Shown: one piece after another, positions 32,434 through 44,776 of the stretch | How the letters are laid out: each line of letters starts with the position of its first letter | Numbering within the stretch: position 1 is the first letter of the stretch | Translations under genes and position numbers: made by a program | The notes under the pieces: model-generated | Databases searched by the model: none | What the model was told of the DNA's origin: nothing | What the model saw: the letters and a program-made list of their open reading frames with translations, nothing else | Source: Coriolopsis trogii | Taxonomy: Eukaryota > Basidiomycota > Agaricomycetes > Polyporales > Polyporaceae | Reading direction: 5' to 3' | Length of the DNA stretch: 64,000 nt | Assembly (NCBI GenBank): GCA_020543525.1 | Contig: JAHYIO010000033.1 | Location: forward strand, 1,612,001-1,676,000

Positions 32434-33289
32434 ATGTGTTGCAAAAGAAGCAAATTAGGTGCAGACGCTCTTCGGCGTGGAAAGTTCACGTTTCGTCTGC
32501 AACAGGCTCGGATATGCCCACCGCGCACGGGGTTGTTCTACCTCAAGTGGGCGACTCCTCTCCCTCGTCTGAAACATCTCGATATCGACTTGCGCACGGG
32601 CTACCTCGATCACATCTTCGTGAATTCGCTGCTGGCCTGCCAGTCAGTGTGCGCGCTCGAGACTCCCCACATCCGACGCTGTTACGTGAAGGAGTGGGTC
32701 GAGCTAATGGTTGCCTGCGCGGGCTTACTGCAGCATCTGACCGTCCCGGAACCTTGGTATTACGCAGACAACTGGTCCGATCGCGACGACCGGATGATAT
32801 CCGGTGAGATCACTTCTTCCTCTCAAGTGAGAGCTTCGCGTCTGACGCTGCGATCGATACGAACAGAAACCGGCGCGCTCTTCCTGGCCTACTCTAACCT
32901 CCGGTCTCTGAGCTACTCTCAGTTGGAGTGGTACTGGATGGGCCCCAAGGACAGCCAAACGTGTTCGGGAACCTTTGTGAGGTGCTCGAGCGGGACCGGC
33001 GCCGTTGCCGCAACTCGAGAGGCTCGAAGTATCCGTGCACAATTGCCGGGCGTCATCGTCCTAGTGCGGCGGTGTCTGCGAACGTCTTGTTCAGGCGATG
33101 ATGGACGAGGAGCGGTATCCGCGGCTTGTGCAATGTTTGGTGATCGTCAAGTCTAGTGCGGATGCCGCAAGGGAGGATGATGAGAGGGCAAAATGGGAGA
33201 GTTTGTTCACGGCGAAGCTATCGGCTTCCACTGGAGGGACGCGGAGAATAGTGTTTGAGATCCATTTTGCGCGGCATCGCGTGCCATAG
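32434..33289 (+). pseudogene. F-box/LRR-like gene remnant
   Basis: Only a C-terminal-like part of an F-box/leucine-rich protein is visible. One frame holds LPRLKHLDIDLRTGYLDHIF, KEWVELMVACAGLLQHLTV, FLAYSNLRSLSYSQLEWYWM. A second frame continues with LPQLERLEVSVHNCRA and stops. A third frame, 33098-33289, gives MMDEERYPRLVQCLVIVKSS and IVFEIHFARHRVP before its stop. No F-box or start codon precedes the first block, and the frame changes have no good splice sites. I infer a truncated, decayed copy. It follows ERG7 by less than 200 bases. Confidence 0.5.
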
Positions 33290-34734
33290 ATCGCAGCTTG
33301 CACTGCTATAGCTCGAGGGAAGCCAGTGTCAGTGATCGGAAAAGACTGCGGGGGTCTCTGCCTTCGAGTTGATCAAAGATCATATTTCCTGATATTCGCA
33401 GACGATGACTGTCGCACGGCGCATCTCGCCCATGCTCAGTGGGAAGCTGGTAAGCTGGTACCTTTTCAGAGCCGGCCAAGTGAATACTGACCCTTTGTGG
33501 TGGTTGCATCATTCCGCGGCCGACAGAGGCTAAAGAACTCGTACTCTACTTAAGTTGACGCGACTTGGACGTGTGTTGGCAATGGGAGTCACGTGCATAT
33601 GAGGTGGGATTTAGCGCCGATCATCGCAGGCATGATACACCGAATCTTCATGACCACTTACTTAGCACTATTCAAGTTTCACTAGGAACCCGACGTCAAG
33701 TTGCGAAGCTCACGTACGAGTAGAAATACAGCGAGGGCTCGCGTTCCCAATATGGTACGCTGTCGCTCTACTACTGATGAAATCAGGCTTATTGGCAAGC
33801 GATGCGATGAGGTCATGTCCTGCGACATCCTCTCGGGACGATGCGCACTGGCTTTGACTCGCGGACAATGCGCCGCGGCGAAGTTAAACATGAGGATTTA
33901 CGCGAACATGTGTCTTTCGATTCGAAGTAGTCGTCAATCGGAGCAAGCGTCCGATAACGATAACTCCGCTGGCGGACCGTGTCCGGGGAAACCAGCCTAT
34001 TGACTCAAGCTGTACAACCTGCTGCATCTCAATCGCCTCCAAATTCGAAGTGTATGTACACCAAGTGCGCACTGTGATCGAATAGCAAATTTCAGTCGGC
34101 GACGGCGACATTGGTTCAAAATCAGTCCCCTGGAAGCTGTGAGGGTGGCTACGTTGCCTTGATCATACAGTTACATGCGAGTCCAGCTGCAGGCTCGGCC
34201 ACGAACGAGAGGCGTGTTTTGGGTTCTAGTGAGTTTCTCAGAGACTGCACATTGTCACCAACGACCAACGACCACTGATTGGCAGATGTTCCACGTTGGC
34301 TCCTTTCTATTGTAGTATCGCGCGTCAAGGGATTACCCTGTTCTTCTACGATGCGCATTGGGTCATGTATGCTCTTTCGAAAGTCGGGAGCAGTACCGCA
34401 TCTTATGTCACTGGCATCTCCACCCACGCCTCTCACGCATGACCGGGCACGTTCAGTTTTCCGGGAGGCCCGAAACTGCGTGCCGCAGCGCGAGCATCGT
34501 CAGGAACCTCCACCGTGCGACAAAACATCTATCCGCCCGCGCTGCCACCAATGCGGTACGCCGTGATATCTAGACATATGAACTCTTCCTGTTGTTCTCC
34601 CGCAACCTTGTTATGCATGTTGGGCATGTCATCCAATAGCTGGCGCGCCATCTCGGGAGCACCGCCCTGCTTCCCCTTGATACACTGTGTCTCTATTGTT
34701 GCGGTATTGCATTTGCTCGTTGTCTGTTGCCGCC
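33290..34734. other. 1.4-kb stretch with nothing recognised
   Basis: Short frames on both strands, none with known motifs. The rightmost part contains the MFS gene promoter and leader. Confidence 0.4.
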
Positions 34735-37264
34735 ATGTCCTCGCCCCTCCACAAAGCAGACTCATCCTTATCCTCCTCGACATTGGACGGTGGTAAGCTG
34801 CCCGCACAGCACACATCCCGCGGCTGGCGATTCTGGATTATATTCTTCGCGTTATGTTCGGCGCTGTTTCTGACTGCGCTCGATTTGGTATGTCTCTCGA
34901 TGTCTCTCGTTGGTCACACGACACCTAAAACTTACCGACGCCCTCTCCCATACGCTGCAGGCGTCCATTTCAACGGCACTTCCGGCCATAATACATGACC
35001 TCGGCGGCACCAGCTCCTTCGTCTGGGTATCATCTGCATACACCCTCGCATGCACCGCCGTACTGCCTCTTAGCGGGCGTCTCGCCGACATCTTCGGCAG
35101 ACAGGTCGTCCTCCTCGTATCCATTGTCATCTTTGGCGCAGGCTCTGTCGTGTGTGCGGCTGCACCCTCCATGAACACTCTCATAATTGGCAGGAGTCAG
35201 TCCAGTTCCTCCGCCCATACCAACCCGGTGACTTACACTGTCTTCGTCGTCAGCTATACAAGGCGTCGGATCCGGCACAATCCAGGTCCTCGTCGCAGTG
35301 ATATTTGCGGACCTGATCCCTTTGAAAGATAGAGGGTTCTTTCAAGCCTTGACTGGAGCGTGAGCAATCCTATGCGAGTTGACAACAATGTGGTTCTGTC
35401 TGACCACCGTCGTGGTTTCCAGCGCCTTCAGCCTTTCGGCGGTCACGGGTCCGTTCATTGGTGGTGCGATTGCGCAGCGTACAACGTGGAGATGGTGCGT
35501 CGCCGTCTGCTCAAAGGTGCAAACGACTCACCAACAGTGTCTCTCACAGGTTGTTCTGTGCGTCGTCATATATCAGTAATCTGTCATGATTACCTACTGT
35601 CCGGACCGCGAATCCCACCCTGTCAGACCTTAACCTTCCGCTCTGCGGGTTCGCCTTCTTTGCATGCCTTCTATTCCTACGATTGAAGAAGCCTCCAATC
35701 GAGAGTTACGCCAAGGTGTTTTCAACGATCGACTGGATGTGCGTCTCTTCCGCTGTTTTTATCAGCTTCCCGCACTGGCATACTGATGGATCTATATCTC
35801 CTGCTCGTCCGATGGAAGAGGAAACACAATAATCATGGGTAGTGCAACGGCATGTACCATCGGCCTGACATGGGCTGGCATACAGTTTCCGTGGTCCTCC
35901 GCGCAAGTTCTCGCCCCACTCGTCGTCGGTTTGTTCGGTTTACCTGCCGCTCTACTCTACGACAAGTATTGTGCTACTCATCCTGTGGTATGTCGAAATC
36001 AGCTCTACTTACTTCAGTTATGTTCACCACCTGCAGGTCCCTACGTCCATCATCAGCAACCGCACCAGTCTCGCAGGGTGCGTATGCACGTGCTATAGCT
36101 GATATATGCGCTTACTGGTCATACATACGAAGATATATAGGGTCCTTCTTTCATGGTTTGGCCTTCAACAGCGTAGCATGTAAGTGAGCGCATTCATCAA
36201 CATTGGCAGTGACTGACGATTGTATGTGCAGTCTACATGTGAGCTCTTCCCGGCCATTCTGGCACATAAACTCATTCTCGTAGGCCGACATACTTCCAAG
36301 CTGCAAAGGCCGCCTCCCCGATTGTGTCGGGGCTTCTCTTGTTTCCTACCGCAATCCCCACTGCCGCCTTTGCAGCCGCTCAAGGAGTCATCATCAGCAA
36401 GACTGGAAAGTACCGCCTGATTGTACGCCTTCTCGTGCTTTGTGTATCTCTGATTAGTATGATACTCACTGCCTTCGTACTGACAGAACGCAATCGGATG
36501 GTGCCTGATGCTCGTCGGGATCGGGCTCCTCACGACACTCAATGAGGATAGCTCGCTCGCCATCTCTATCCCTTTCCAAATCATCGCCGCTTCAGGTTTT
36601 GGCTTCCTCTATGGCACGACTCCCGTCGTGATGGCACCACTCGAGCCCGAACAAAACGCAGCGGCCATCGCCTTCCTGCTCTTCGTCCGCACGTTCTCTT
36701 CCGTAAGTCATTCACTCACTCTCACACCCTCTTACCCGCTCATCGTCCTCGCTCACTTCGCCATTGAACATTGCATCTGTACATCATGCCATCATACACC
36801 ATACAACGGGAATACAGTCGTGGGCCATCTCCATCTCCGCCACGATCCTCCAAAACGAACTGCACGCCCGCCTCCCGTCCGCGTTTCTCTCGCTCATCCC
36901 CGATGCCGATGGAGGACACGACGTCGCGTACAGTGCGATCCCACTCATCCCATCGCTAAAGCAAGATGACCCGCGTCTAGAGGCGGAGGTGCGGAAGGCG
37001 TTTGCGGACAGCGTGCGGGTTATCTGGCAAGTCCTGCTTGGCTTTTGCGGGGCGGGACTCGCGAGCGTCGCGCTGCAGAAGCATATTGCGCTGCATACGA
37101 AGATGGATGAGAGGTGGGGTATGGAAGAGAGAAAGAGGAAGGATGCGGAGACGCATACGGATGCTGATGTGACTGCGGCAGTAGTGGAGGTGGTGGAGGG
37201 CATTGAGAAGGGTGCCGAATCCGAATTATCTGAGGACGACTTGGTTGGGACGGGAGGGCACTGA
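34735..37264 (+). CDS. MFS transporter, drug:H+ antiporter type
   Basis: A plasma-membrane or vacuolar major facilitator transporter, probably 14 helices, like fungal multidrug and toxin exporters. Substrate unknown. Exon 1 gives MSSPLHKADSSLSSSTLDGG and the first helix FWIIFFALCSALFLTALDL. Then come SISTALPAIIHDLGGTSSFV, WVSSAYTLACTAVLPLSGRL and the MFS motif A GRLADIFGRQVVLL. Later blocks include GVGSGTIQVLVAVIFADLIP, GPFIGGAIAQRTTWRW, YFQAAKAASPIVSGLLLFPT and GFGFLYGTTPVVMAPLEPEQ. The last exons read SWAISISATILQNELHARLP, a typical late-helix region, and FADSVRVIWQVLLGFCGAGL. A charged cytosolic tail follows (HTDADVTAAVVEVVEGIEKG). It is split by about ten introns, with good GT/AG sites. 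The stop is only 51 bases from the stop of the convergent F-box gene. Confidence 0.88.
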
Positions 37265-37315
37265 TAGCGCAAACTATGGACGAGATCGAGGTCCTTGGTT
37301 GAAGGTGTGATTCGA

Positions 37316-39217
37316 TTACATTGCACTGAACTCGTCCCACAATTCCTGCACGATGTTTTCGCCACCTGTCCGGACCAAAGTGGCGTCCTTGTACTCTCGT
37401 AGAACATACTTCTTGAGATCGTCTCCTCCCCACGATCCCACGAACAATCTCTGCAGGGGATATCCAGCTCTAGCCCGCGCATCAACGACTTCGTGCACGT
37501 ACGGGACATCGGCTGTGTGCTTGCAATCGACAAGGAGCATCGCGAGCGCTGGGAGTGCGCATGCTGCCGCCCCATCCGCATGCTCCTGCACCTCCAGCGC
37601 GCTGAGAATATTCTTCGCTCGTGGGGAGTACCAGTCTCCTGCGCGTATCACTATCATCTCCGCGCGAGGCAGGCACGCAAGGACCGGGGCGGACGCGCGA
37701 AACAGCATGCCCATGCGCGCGTCGAACCACGCCTTCATCACGGAGGAAAAGATCGGTGAGCGGCTGAGCGCAGGGACGAGGAAGCTGCGGACGCTTCCAC
37801 CCATGACTCTGGCAACGCTGGGATGGGACGGACCATGGAAGTGGAAGCGGGTGCGCTGGGAATTCGAGGGGTCCGAGGCCTCTAAGAGAACGAAGAATCC
37901 GTTGGAGGTAGACGGGGGGTACGGGATGTGCGTAAGCCAGACATGGGTCGATCTTCGAGTCGGGAGCGCGTCCGCGCATACGCCGAAGTCGTCGTTATAG
38001 AACACACCCATCTCTATCACGCACGTGTGAGGGAGTGACAGTGTCGCGAACAGGGCCTTCCGGAATAACGCGATGTGCTCATCCCTACTACTATACGAAT
38101 AGCATGGTCCGTCTGTCACGATGAACTGTTGCAGGTTGCGAAGATGCAGGGTACCTCCTTGCCAGCCATCTAGGGAGGGCGGTGTCCTATGATAAGCCAG
38201 ATTTTCGAGTTCTAGCTGACGCAAACGGGGAGCACGGGATATGAAGGCGACGATATCGCCTAAAGTGGCATAGGGGAAATCCCGGTCTTGAGAAAGCCGC
38301 AGGTGCGTGAGGGCTGGGAAGTCATTGGAGGGGGCGAAAGGAGAGTTCGTAAGGATGAGAGTTCGAAGTCGGACGTTACTGCCGAAGAGCGGTACGGTAC
38401 GGGAAACACGGTCCGCCGGCATTGCTCCCACCACCTTCATCGAACAGTACTCGAGCTCCGGGAACGACATCGCCGCTATTGAGTTCTCGTATGAATTGTC
38501 GAGACGAACCGCCTGGGCCCAGAGCTCCTTAACACGCCCTTGCTCTTGTCGGAGCATCTCGATCGTGGAGACGGACGGTTCGAAGCGCAAGTATATGCGA
38601 AGAAGCGCGGTCTTGCACCTATGAAGGTAACCCGGATATATTGGCGTTATCTGCGTCTCGTATCTGAGGTTCAACTTGCTGGTGTCAATGATCGTTGACC
38701 ACAGGGACGGCGTGTTGAGGCCAATCTCGCGCCAGTAACGACATACGGCCGTAATAGGCTGCAGCTCCTGAGTGCGGTACATCTTGCCGCTTCCATATGG
38801 AGGATCTGCCAAGTCGGGGAGTGGGGAAGGGACCAATGCGAAGATGGCTGCGAGAAGGTCAGGCGGTAGTCGATTGACGGGGCTAGATGCGTTTATCACA
38901 TCCTGGGCGACGCGCCACGCTTGTGACAAAATCTCATCGAGACCGGCGAGCTAGAGGAGCTAACGTGAGACAATGGCAGTCGCGTCAGTGGTGCATGATC
39001 TGTACCTGGACTGACGTGAGACCTGCACTTGCACTGCCATAATATATGACTCAAAGGACTACAACGACCAGGGGGATACACACCTCTGACCATAGCTGAT
39101 GCTCTCTCGTAGCAAGAGTAGATCTGTCAAGACCGAGCGGGCATTTGCCATGATTTCACCGCGTGGGTCGAGGGATGGGGATGGACCAATATCGAGCGCA
39201 TTGTCCTCCCTATCCAT
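37316..39217 (-). CDS. F-box protein, copy 2 of an inverted pair
   Basis: A paralogue of the gene at 17178-19077, in opposite orientation about 18 kb away. Exons on the minus strand are 39217-39084 (134 bases), the 7-base microexon 39022-39016 and 38950-37316. The F-box is NRLPPDLLAAIFALVPSPL with ITAVCRYWREIGLNTPSLW. The leucine-rich part is also conserved in order (VRLRTLILTNSPF, ALTHLRLS, APRLRQLELENLA) and the protein ends ENIVQELWDEFSAM. Exon 1 differs at about 30 of 134 bases from copy 1, yet intron 1 differs at only 2 of 61 bases and intron 2 at 3 of 66 plus one deletion. The first 60 bases of exon 3 are also nearly identical. Beyond the start and stop codons no similarity was noticed. 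Like copy 1 it is expected to be an SCF substrate receptor; target unknown. Confidence 0.85.
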
Positions 39218-39908
39218 GTCTAGTAGATATCAGTCCTGATTTTCGAACTGGCCGAAGATATCTATCCTCGTGACCTATGGGAAGGTGGCGGAGCGGAACA
39301 GTAGTGGAGGTCAAAGTCAGAGAGCTTCGTCGGGTTTTTTTATACATAACACGGCGCTACGAGATCCGTCTTCATCGGGTATATAGTTGACTCTGACTCG
39401 ATGGAGGCGCCTCGCAATTGTAAGCAACACATTGACAACGTCTGATACCCGACAGACTTGCGAGGCTCATGGCAGCGTAGCGCTGACAATGCATGGACGC
39501 CACTCGCAGTAGTGCCGCCCCTAGCTGCGCTTGTCTAATGTACCAGCTGGTGTATGCGCACAGTTAGCAGATACGGAACACAAATGGCCAATCATCACCT
39601 TCGTGAGGTTCACTGATGTCCATGATCGGTGTGCGAAAGAGGAGCATCGTGCAACCAAGAGCTCCGTCGAGAGTCTTCAGAGGGCTATATTGGTGTGTAG
39701 AGGAAATGAACAAGCGACTCAAACACTGTAGTTCCACTCTCGCGCCTCATGAAGGACATGCCAAGTAATGAACACCTACCGCACTTGTACGATGTCACTG
39801 TAGGTGCTATCCATTCACCATGAATGTGACCATTCCATAGCAATGTGATGCGAATATTGGTTTCTCTGTGTCCACAACTCTGAATAATCCATGCATTGTG
39901 CACATACC
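39218..39908. other. Intergenic, promoter of F-box copy 2
   Basis: About 690 bases without a recognised gene, between the F-box start and the Mak11 stop. A T-run and an AT-rich patch (TTTTTTTATACATAA) lie at 39336-39350. Confidence 0.4.
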
Positions 39909-41519
39909 CTACTCATCGCCATCGTCCTCGCCATCGGTATCCTCATCTTGGGGCTCACCCTCCCCAGATCGGGCATCTTCGCCCCCCTCCTCTCCGTCAT
40001 CTTCTTCCTCTCGTTTCCGCTTGGCCGCGAACTTGGCGTTAGTCGCATCGTCAGCAAGCGAAAGACACGTAAGCCGGGTGCCTTTCGTGTCGTACTCTGC
40101 GACGGGCTCGAGCTGTGCCTTCTCTTCCGAAGTAGCAGGTAAGGCCGCGAGATCGTATAAACGGACCTTCCCATCAGACGACACCGTGCAGACCACCGTT
40201 GTTGAATCGCGTTTACAGCCGTCCGGAAGACGGATGCGAATCGTATCAACGGCCTTTACCCTGTCATTCGTAACGACATCAGGACAATGTGCACCTCGAT
40301 CAGGAGCGCAACACGCACCTATTTGAGTGACCGACCATCTCGGCAACGATCGTAGGAGGTTTAGTTCGATCCTCAGGCAAGTCGTATATAGAGACCTTCT
40401 TGTCCTCCGCGGCTGCGAAGAGTACTTCGCCTTCTCCAACTGTACGCTTGCAGAACTTGATGTCATGTAGGCGCGCTGGATGCGTAATCGAATGTAGGAG
40501 TTCCATATTCTGTCCAGACATGTTGGCATAGGAAAATTCGAAGAACGGGAGCAGAACGCACCGTGGAGTATATGTCGATAGTGTTTTGAGCTTGGACGGC
40601 GAAGATTGATCCGTCAGTGGACCAGCGGACAAGCTCCCCCTCTGTTCTTCCTTGTCAAACTGACAGCGTTGTACACCGATACACCAAGACATACCTTTCC
40701 CAATCTTTGTGCTCGCTGAGCCCTTCCCCCGCATGAGATCCCACATACGTAGAGTCCGGTCCTTGCCTACACTCAAAGCGACCTTGCAAGACTGATGCAC
40801 CGCAACGGAATTCACCCTCCCTTTGTGACCCTTGAGTTCCCGAAGCACAGCCCAGTCCCTCGTGTGGAAGAGACACAATGTCCCGTCCTCGGAGGCCGAG
40901 AGGAGATGCGAACGTGAGGGGAATTCTAGATGTGTTATTGATCCTACAGCATTTTTATGAGTGAGTAAATCATGTGGGGAGGTATGTGAGACGCACCTTG
41001 GTGATGCATCAGTCCCCCAATTTCCTTCCGTCTCCTCAAGTCCCACACCTTGATAATCTCATCCGCACTCCCGGTCGCAAGCCATTTGCCTCCTTGAGGA
41101 GATGCAGCAACAGCCTTAATGCATGAAACATGTGCAGGGAAGATAAAGATGGGTTGAATGTCGAACGAGTAGTCCGACTCAGAAGCGGAGACCGTTCCCT
41201 CGAGACCATACAGCAGCTTCTCGTAGGATCCGCAGATAGCCTTGAATGACGAGGGTAGGGTGGTAGAGGAGCTTGGGTCAGAGACTTCCGTGGTGCTTTT
41301 CGTCTGCTTTTTGGGGGTGGGTACCGGACTGTGAGCACGTTGCTTGCCCTTGCCTTTGGAATTCGGAACGACCGTCGGTGCGTCTGCTCGTGCAGCCTTA
41401 AGTTTCGCCGCGCTTATCACTGGTGATCCAGAAGCCTTAGAGGATTCACTGCTCACCCGAGCCTTCTTAAGGCTGGGTTTGAGAGGTAGAGGAGCGAATT
41501 TTGCAGAACGGACAGACAT
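39909..41519 (-). CDS. MAK11: WD40 protein Mak11/PAK1IP1-like, 60S ribosome biogenesis
   Basis: Mak11 is a nuclear WD40 protein that acts in large ribosomal subunit assembly (family knowledge). The start MSVRSAKFAPLPLKPSLKKA opens a basic, disordered N-terminus. WD repeats follow: FIFPAHVSCIKAVAASPQGG then WLATGSADEIIKVWDLRRRK; THLEFPSRSHLLSASEDGTL then CLFHTRDWAVLRELKGHKGR; VNSVAVHQSCKVALSVGKDR then TLRMWDLMRGKG; LVRWSTDGSIFAVQAQNTID; HDIKFCKRTVGEGEVLFAAA then EDKKVSIYDL; and VVCTVSSDGKVRLYDLAALP. The C-terminus is a nuclear-signal-like KRKREEEDD and a long acidic tail ending GDE. Four or more introns agree in phase. The gene is head to head with GatA/HER2: 115 bases separate the start codons, so they probably share a promoter. 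Confidence 0.88.
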
Positions 41520-41634
41520 GATCGAGTAGGGAGAAGGCAAATTTTTCCCAAACAGGAAATGCGGATGTTTGCTCGTGTTAGGATCCAAAGGCTTCGGACA
41601 ACAGGGACAAACAACGCGCTGAAGACGCATTGCC

Positions 41635-43556
41635 ATGTGGCAAGTCCGATCCGAACGTGCCCGTGACGCACTCATGCTCTCGCGCTCCTCACTACGATGT
41701 GCCAGCATCCCTAATCGTAGTTGTTTCTCTCGCCGACTTCATCATGAACCTCTTGATAATGGTCTCATCAACGCTCTCGTCCCCGGGACGAGAACGCCTG
41801 CTGGTCGCATCTACCCGCCGCCTAGCAGCGGTCGTTTGAACGGACTTCGGCTCGCGGTCAAGGACAACATCTGTACGCAGTCGCTGCCCACAACATGCTC
41901 TTCAAGAATGCTTGACAACTTCTTGTCCCCGTTTGACGCGACCGTGGTGTCTCTACTTTTGGAGAATGGGGCGGAGATCGTAGGGAAGGCTAACTGTGAT
42001 GAATTTGGAATGGGGTGAGCAAAGATACGGGACATGGCTTCTAGCACGAGCTCATGTCATCAAGCTCTCTGAATATACATTCTTCTCATGGACCTGTGGT
42101 CAATCCATTCGGTCTGGGAGGTGAAACCCATGAGCGACGGTCTGCAGGCGGGAGTTCCGGTGGCAGCGCGGCAGCTGTCGCTGCACATTTGTGCGATGCG
42201 TACGTTTGCTCCTCGGTCTCTTGGTGGAAGCATATTGAGATGTCTCAAGAACAGTGCTCTGGGTACAGATACAGGTGGCTCAGTGAGATTGCCAGCCTCT
42301 TACTGTGGCGTCGTTGGGATGAAGCCTTCGTACGGCATCATTAGCAGGTATTTGTGTGACGTTTCCCATATATCGCGCGACTTGACCATTATGTTACAGA
42401 TGGGGTGTCGTATCCTTTGCGGACAGTCTGGACTGCGTCGGTGTCTTAGGCCGCGACGTGAGGACAGTGCAACGTGTTCATGGTACGAAACTTATCGTCA
42501 GCATCGGCGTGCATTACTCGAGCTTCCTTTTCAGAGACTCTGGCGGTTTATGACAACAGGGATCCCACTGCTGCTCCGCCAAATGTGAGGGAAAAGGCTG
42601 TGCAGCTGTGCGAACCAATTGTTCGAAAGCTCGATGCTAGCGAACTGTCTGGTCTCCGGATTGGTATACCTCAGGTGTGTACATGATGCTCCACGACTCA
42701 GCCTTCCAGGTGGTGACCTCCCTGTATAGGAGTACTTCCCATCTGAACTCGAAGGAAGCGTCGTCGATTCCGTGCGGCGCGTCCTCAAGGAGCTTCAAGC
42801 ACGCGGAGCAACGCTTGTCCCTACATCGCTCCCTTCAACGCAGTATGCCCTTAGTGCTTACTACGTCATCTCAAGTGCCGAAGCGAGCAGTAATCTTGCT
42901 CGGTACGATGGAATCGAGTATGGTGAGCATATATCAGGATGGTGAGCAGCCAGATACTCAATCTCTGCAGGCACGCGCGTTGAGCCACCGCTCGGCGCAG
43001 ATTTAACAAAGACTGCGAACGTCTATGCCCACACCCGCTCGACCGGCTTCGGAAAAGAAGTACAGCGACGGATGCTACTGGGAACGTACGCGCTATCGGC
43101 TGAGTGAGTTCTGGACAGGTATCACCTTCAAGGCAGCTCGTTGATCTTCGATCCCCTAGCGCTTTCGAGAATTACTTCCTGCAGGCGCAGAGGGTGCGGA
43201 AGCTAGTCAAGTCGGACTTCGACCGGGTCTTCTGTGTACCGAACGCTCTTGCAACAAACGTATCATCGAGTTCTGAAGGTGTTCATGTCCTCGTTCACCC
43301 TTCCGCGATCCAGACGGCCCCCAGGCTCCCGGAGTCGGATGTTGCAAGTGCCGAATCGTCGACACTGGATGCATACGTCCAGGATGTGATGACTGTCCCC
43401 GCATCGCTCGCTGGCTTGCCCGCACTTAGTGTCCCTGGGGGAAAGGGCGCCGATGGGTGGCCGATTGGTGTCAGTGTCGTTGGTCAGTGGGGATGTGATG
43501 AGTTGGTCATGCGGGTTGGCGAGATTGTAGCGGGATTTTCGAGGGATGCGCTTTAG
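41635..43556 (+). CDS. HER2: Mitochondrial glutamyl-tRNA(Gln) amidotransferase subunit A
   Basis: GatA/HER2 provides the amidase activity of the mitochondrial GatFAB complex, which converts Glu-tRNA(Gln) to Gln-tRNA(Gln). The N-terminus ([20 protein letters not shown]) is Arg/Ser-rich, fitting mitochondrial import. The amidase signature is intact: the Lys in [32 protein letters not shown] [11 protein letters not shown], the [13 protein letters not shown] loop, and [18 protein letters not shown] with the catalytic Ser. Further exons hold [54 protein letters not shown] and [20 protein letters not shown]. The C-terminus has [20 protein letters not shown] and [19 protein letters not shown] as in the family. 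About eight short introns. The stop is at 43554-43556. Confidence 0.92.
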
Positions 43557-44776
43557 TGCATATGGTGATAATCAAGCACATAGGGCTGCCCTCTTTTTCC
43601 GGTACTTGCCATAAGGCTGGGCGATAGCATCCTACTTCGGTTCTTGCACGGTAAGGAGATCTCTCTCTCTCCGGCACCGTCCAGAGGAGATCGCAAAGAA
43701 CGAGCTCGCGCTGTAGTGAGGGCTTACCCGAGCTTCAGACACTCTGACATACTCCGGTAAGTTCTGCGTCCGCCTCGGTTCTGCCATATGATCATTGACC
43801 CAATCTCCAGCAGTCCAGGTAACGAACGTTCATTCGAGCTCCAGGCGCCAAGCGCTCAACAGCGCCCGCTTTGTCCGCGCATACTCTGATTTGACTGCGA
43901 TCTATGTCTAGGCGACGATCAAGCTTGTTCTAGATATGCTTGGGACTCCCTCTCTAGTAAGCCATATGTCTCTCTCATAATTGTACTGAATTACTCGTTC
44001 ACAGCGTAGGCCCCATGAGACGGCAATACCAATCAGCAGAAAGCGACACCACTGCTGCTCGCACAGCGTCATGAAATGTCAGGGGCTTTGCTCCCACGAT
44101 GACTCCAAATATAAGGGGAAGGACGAGATATTCTTTTGCTGCAAGAGCGGTCTCTTTCTAGTCCGGCACACTGTGAGTATGTGTTCAGGCTCCATCCCAC
44201 AATCCTCGCGCAACTCACGATCTTCATGGCGAAAGGAAAGGTTTCAAAGGATGTCTCTCTTCATTCGACTGATGTCTTGATCCCGTACGACTAAGACGGG
44301 AGGTTGTAAACTTTGAAGAGAGGTACGCAGTCACGTGATTAAAACGGTCTTCCGCTGCCATGCAAGGGTTTCTTATACATTGCCAGTCCACTGCCCTTCG
44401 CGAAAGGTACACCCTCCTGCGCCTTCCCGCGGATTCGATGCCACCTCCTTGGTTTCTCCTCCGACGCGCCCCCGTTTGGCCCCAACAATTCCCGCGACTC
44501 GGACTCCGTCCTGCTTCGCGCATGCTCACTTCTTCCTGTCTTCCATCTTAGATGAGTCTGGTCATTTCCGCTCGCCCTTTGGGATGGTGCGCAAATGATT
44601 CACTCTCATTGGTTCGTCTCATGTCTTATCTGTCTCTTTGCGCCCGCACGTAATTTCGGGTCTATTCGCGCGGTCTCGTCTGCCCATTCGATGCCGTAGT
44701 ACATGCCTGTCTTCGGCACACATACCCGTCCGCAATACGGATTGAATGGTGGTGAATGTCGCAAGTTTCGTGCGCT
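43557..44776. other. 1.2-kb stretch with nothing recognised
   Basis: No gene supported. A (CT)n-like run lies at 43662-43671. Frames between 44335 and 44600 are open on both strands but match nothing known. Confidence 0.4.
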
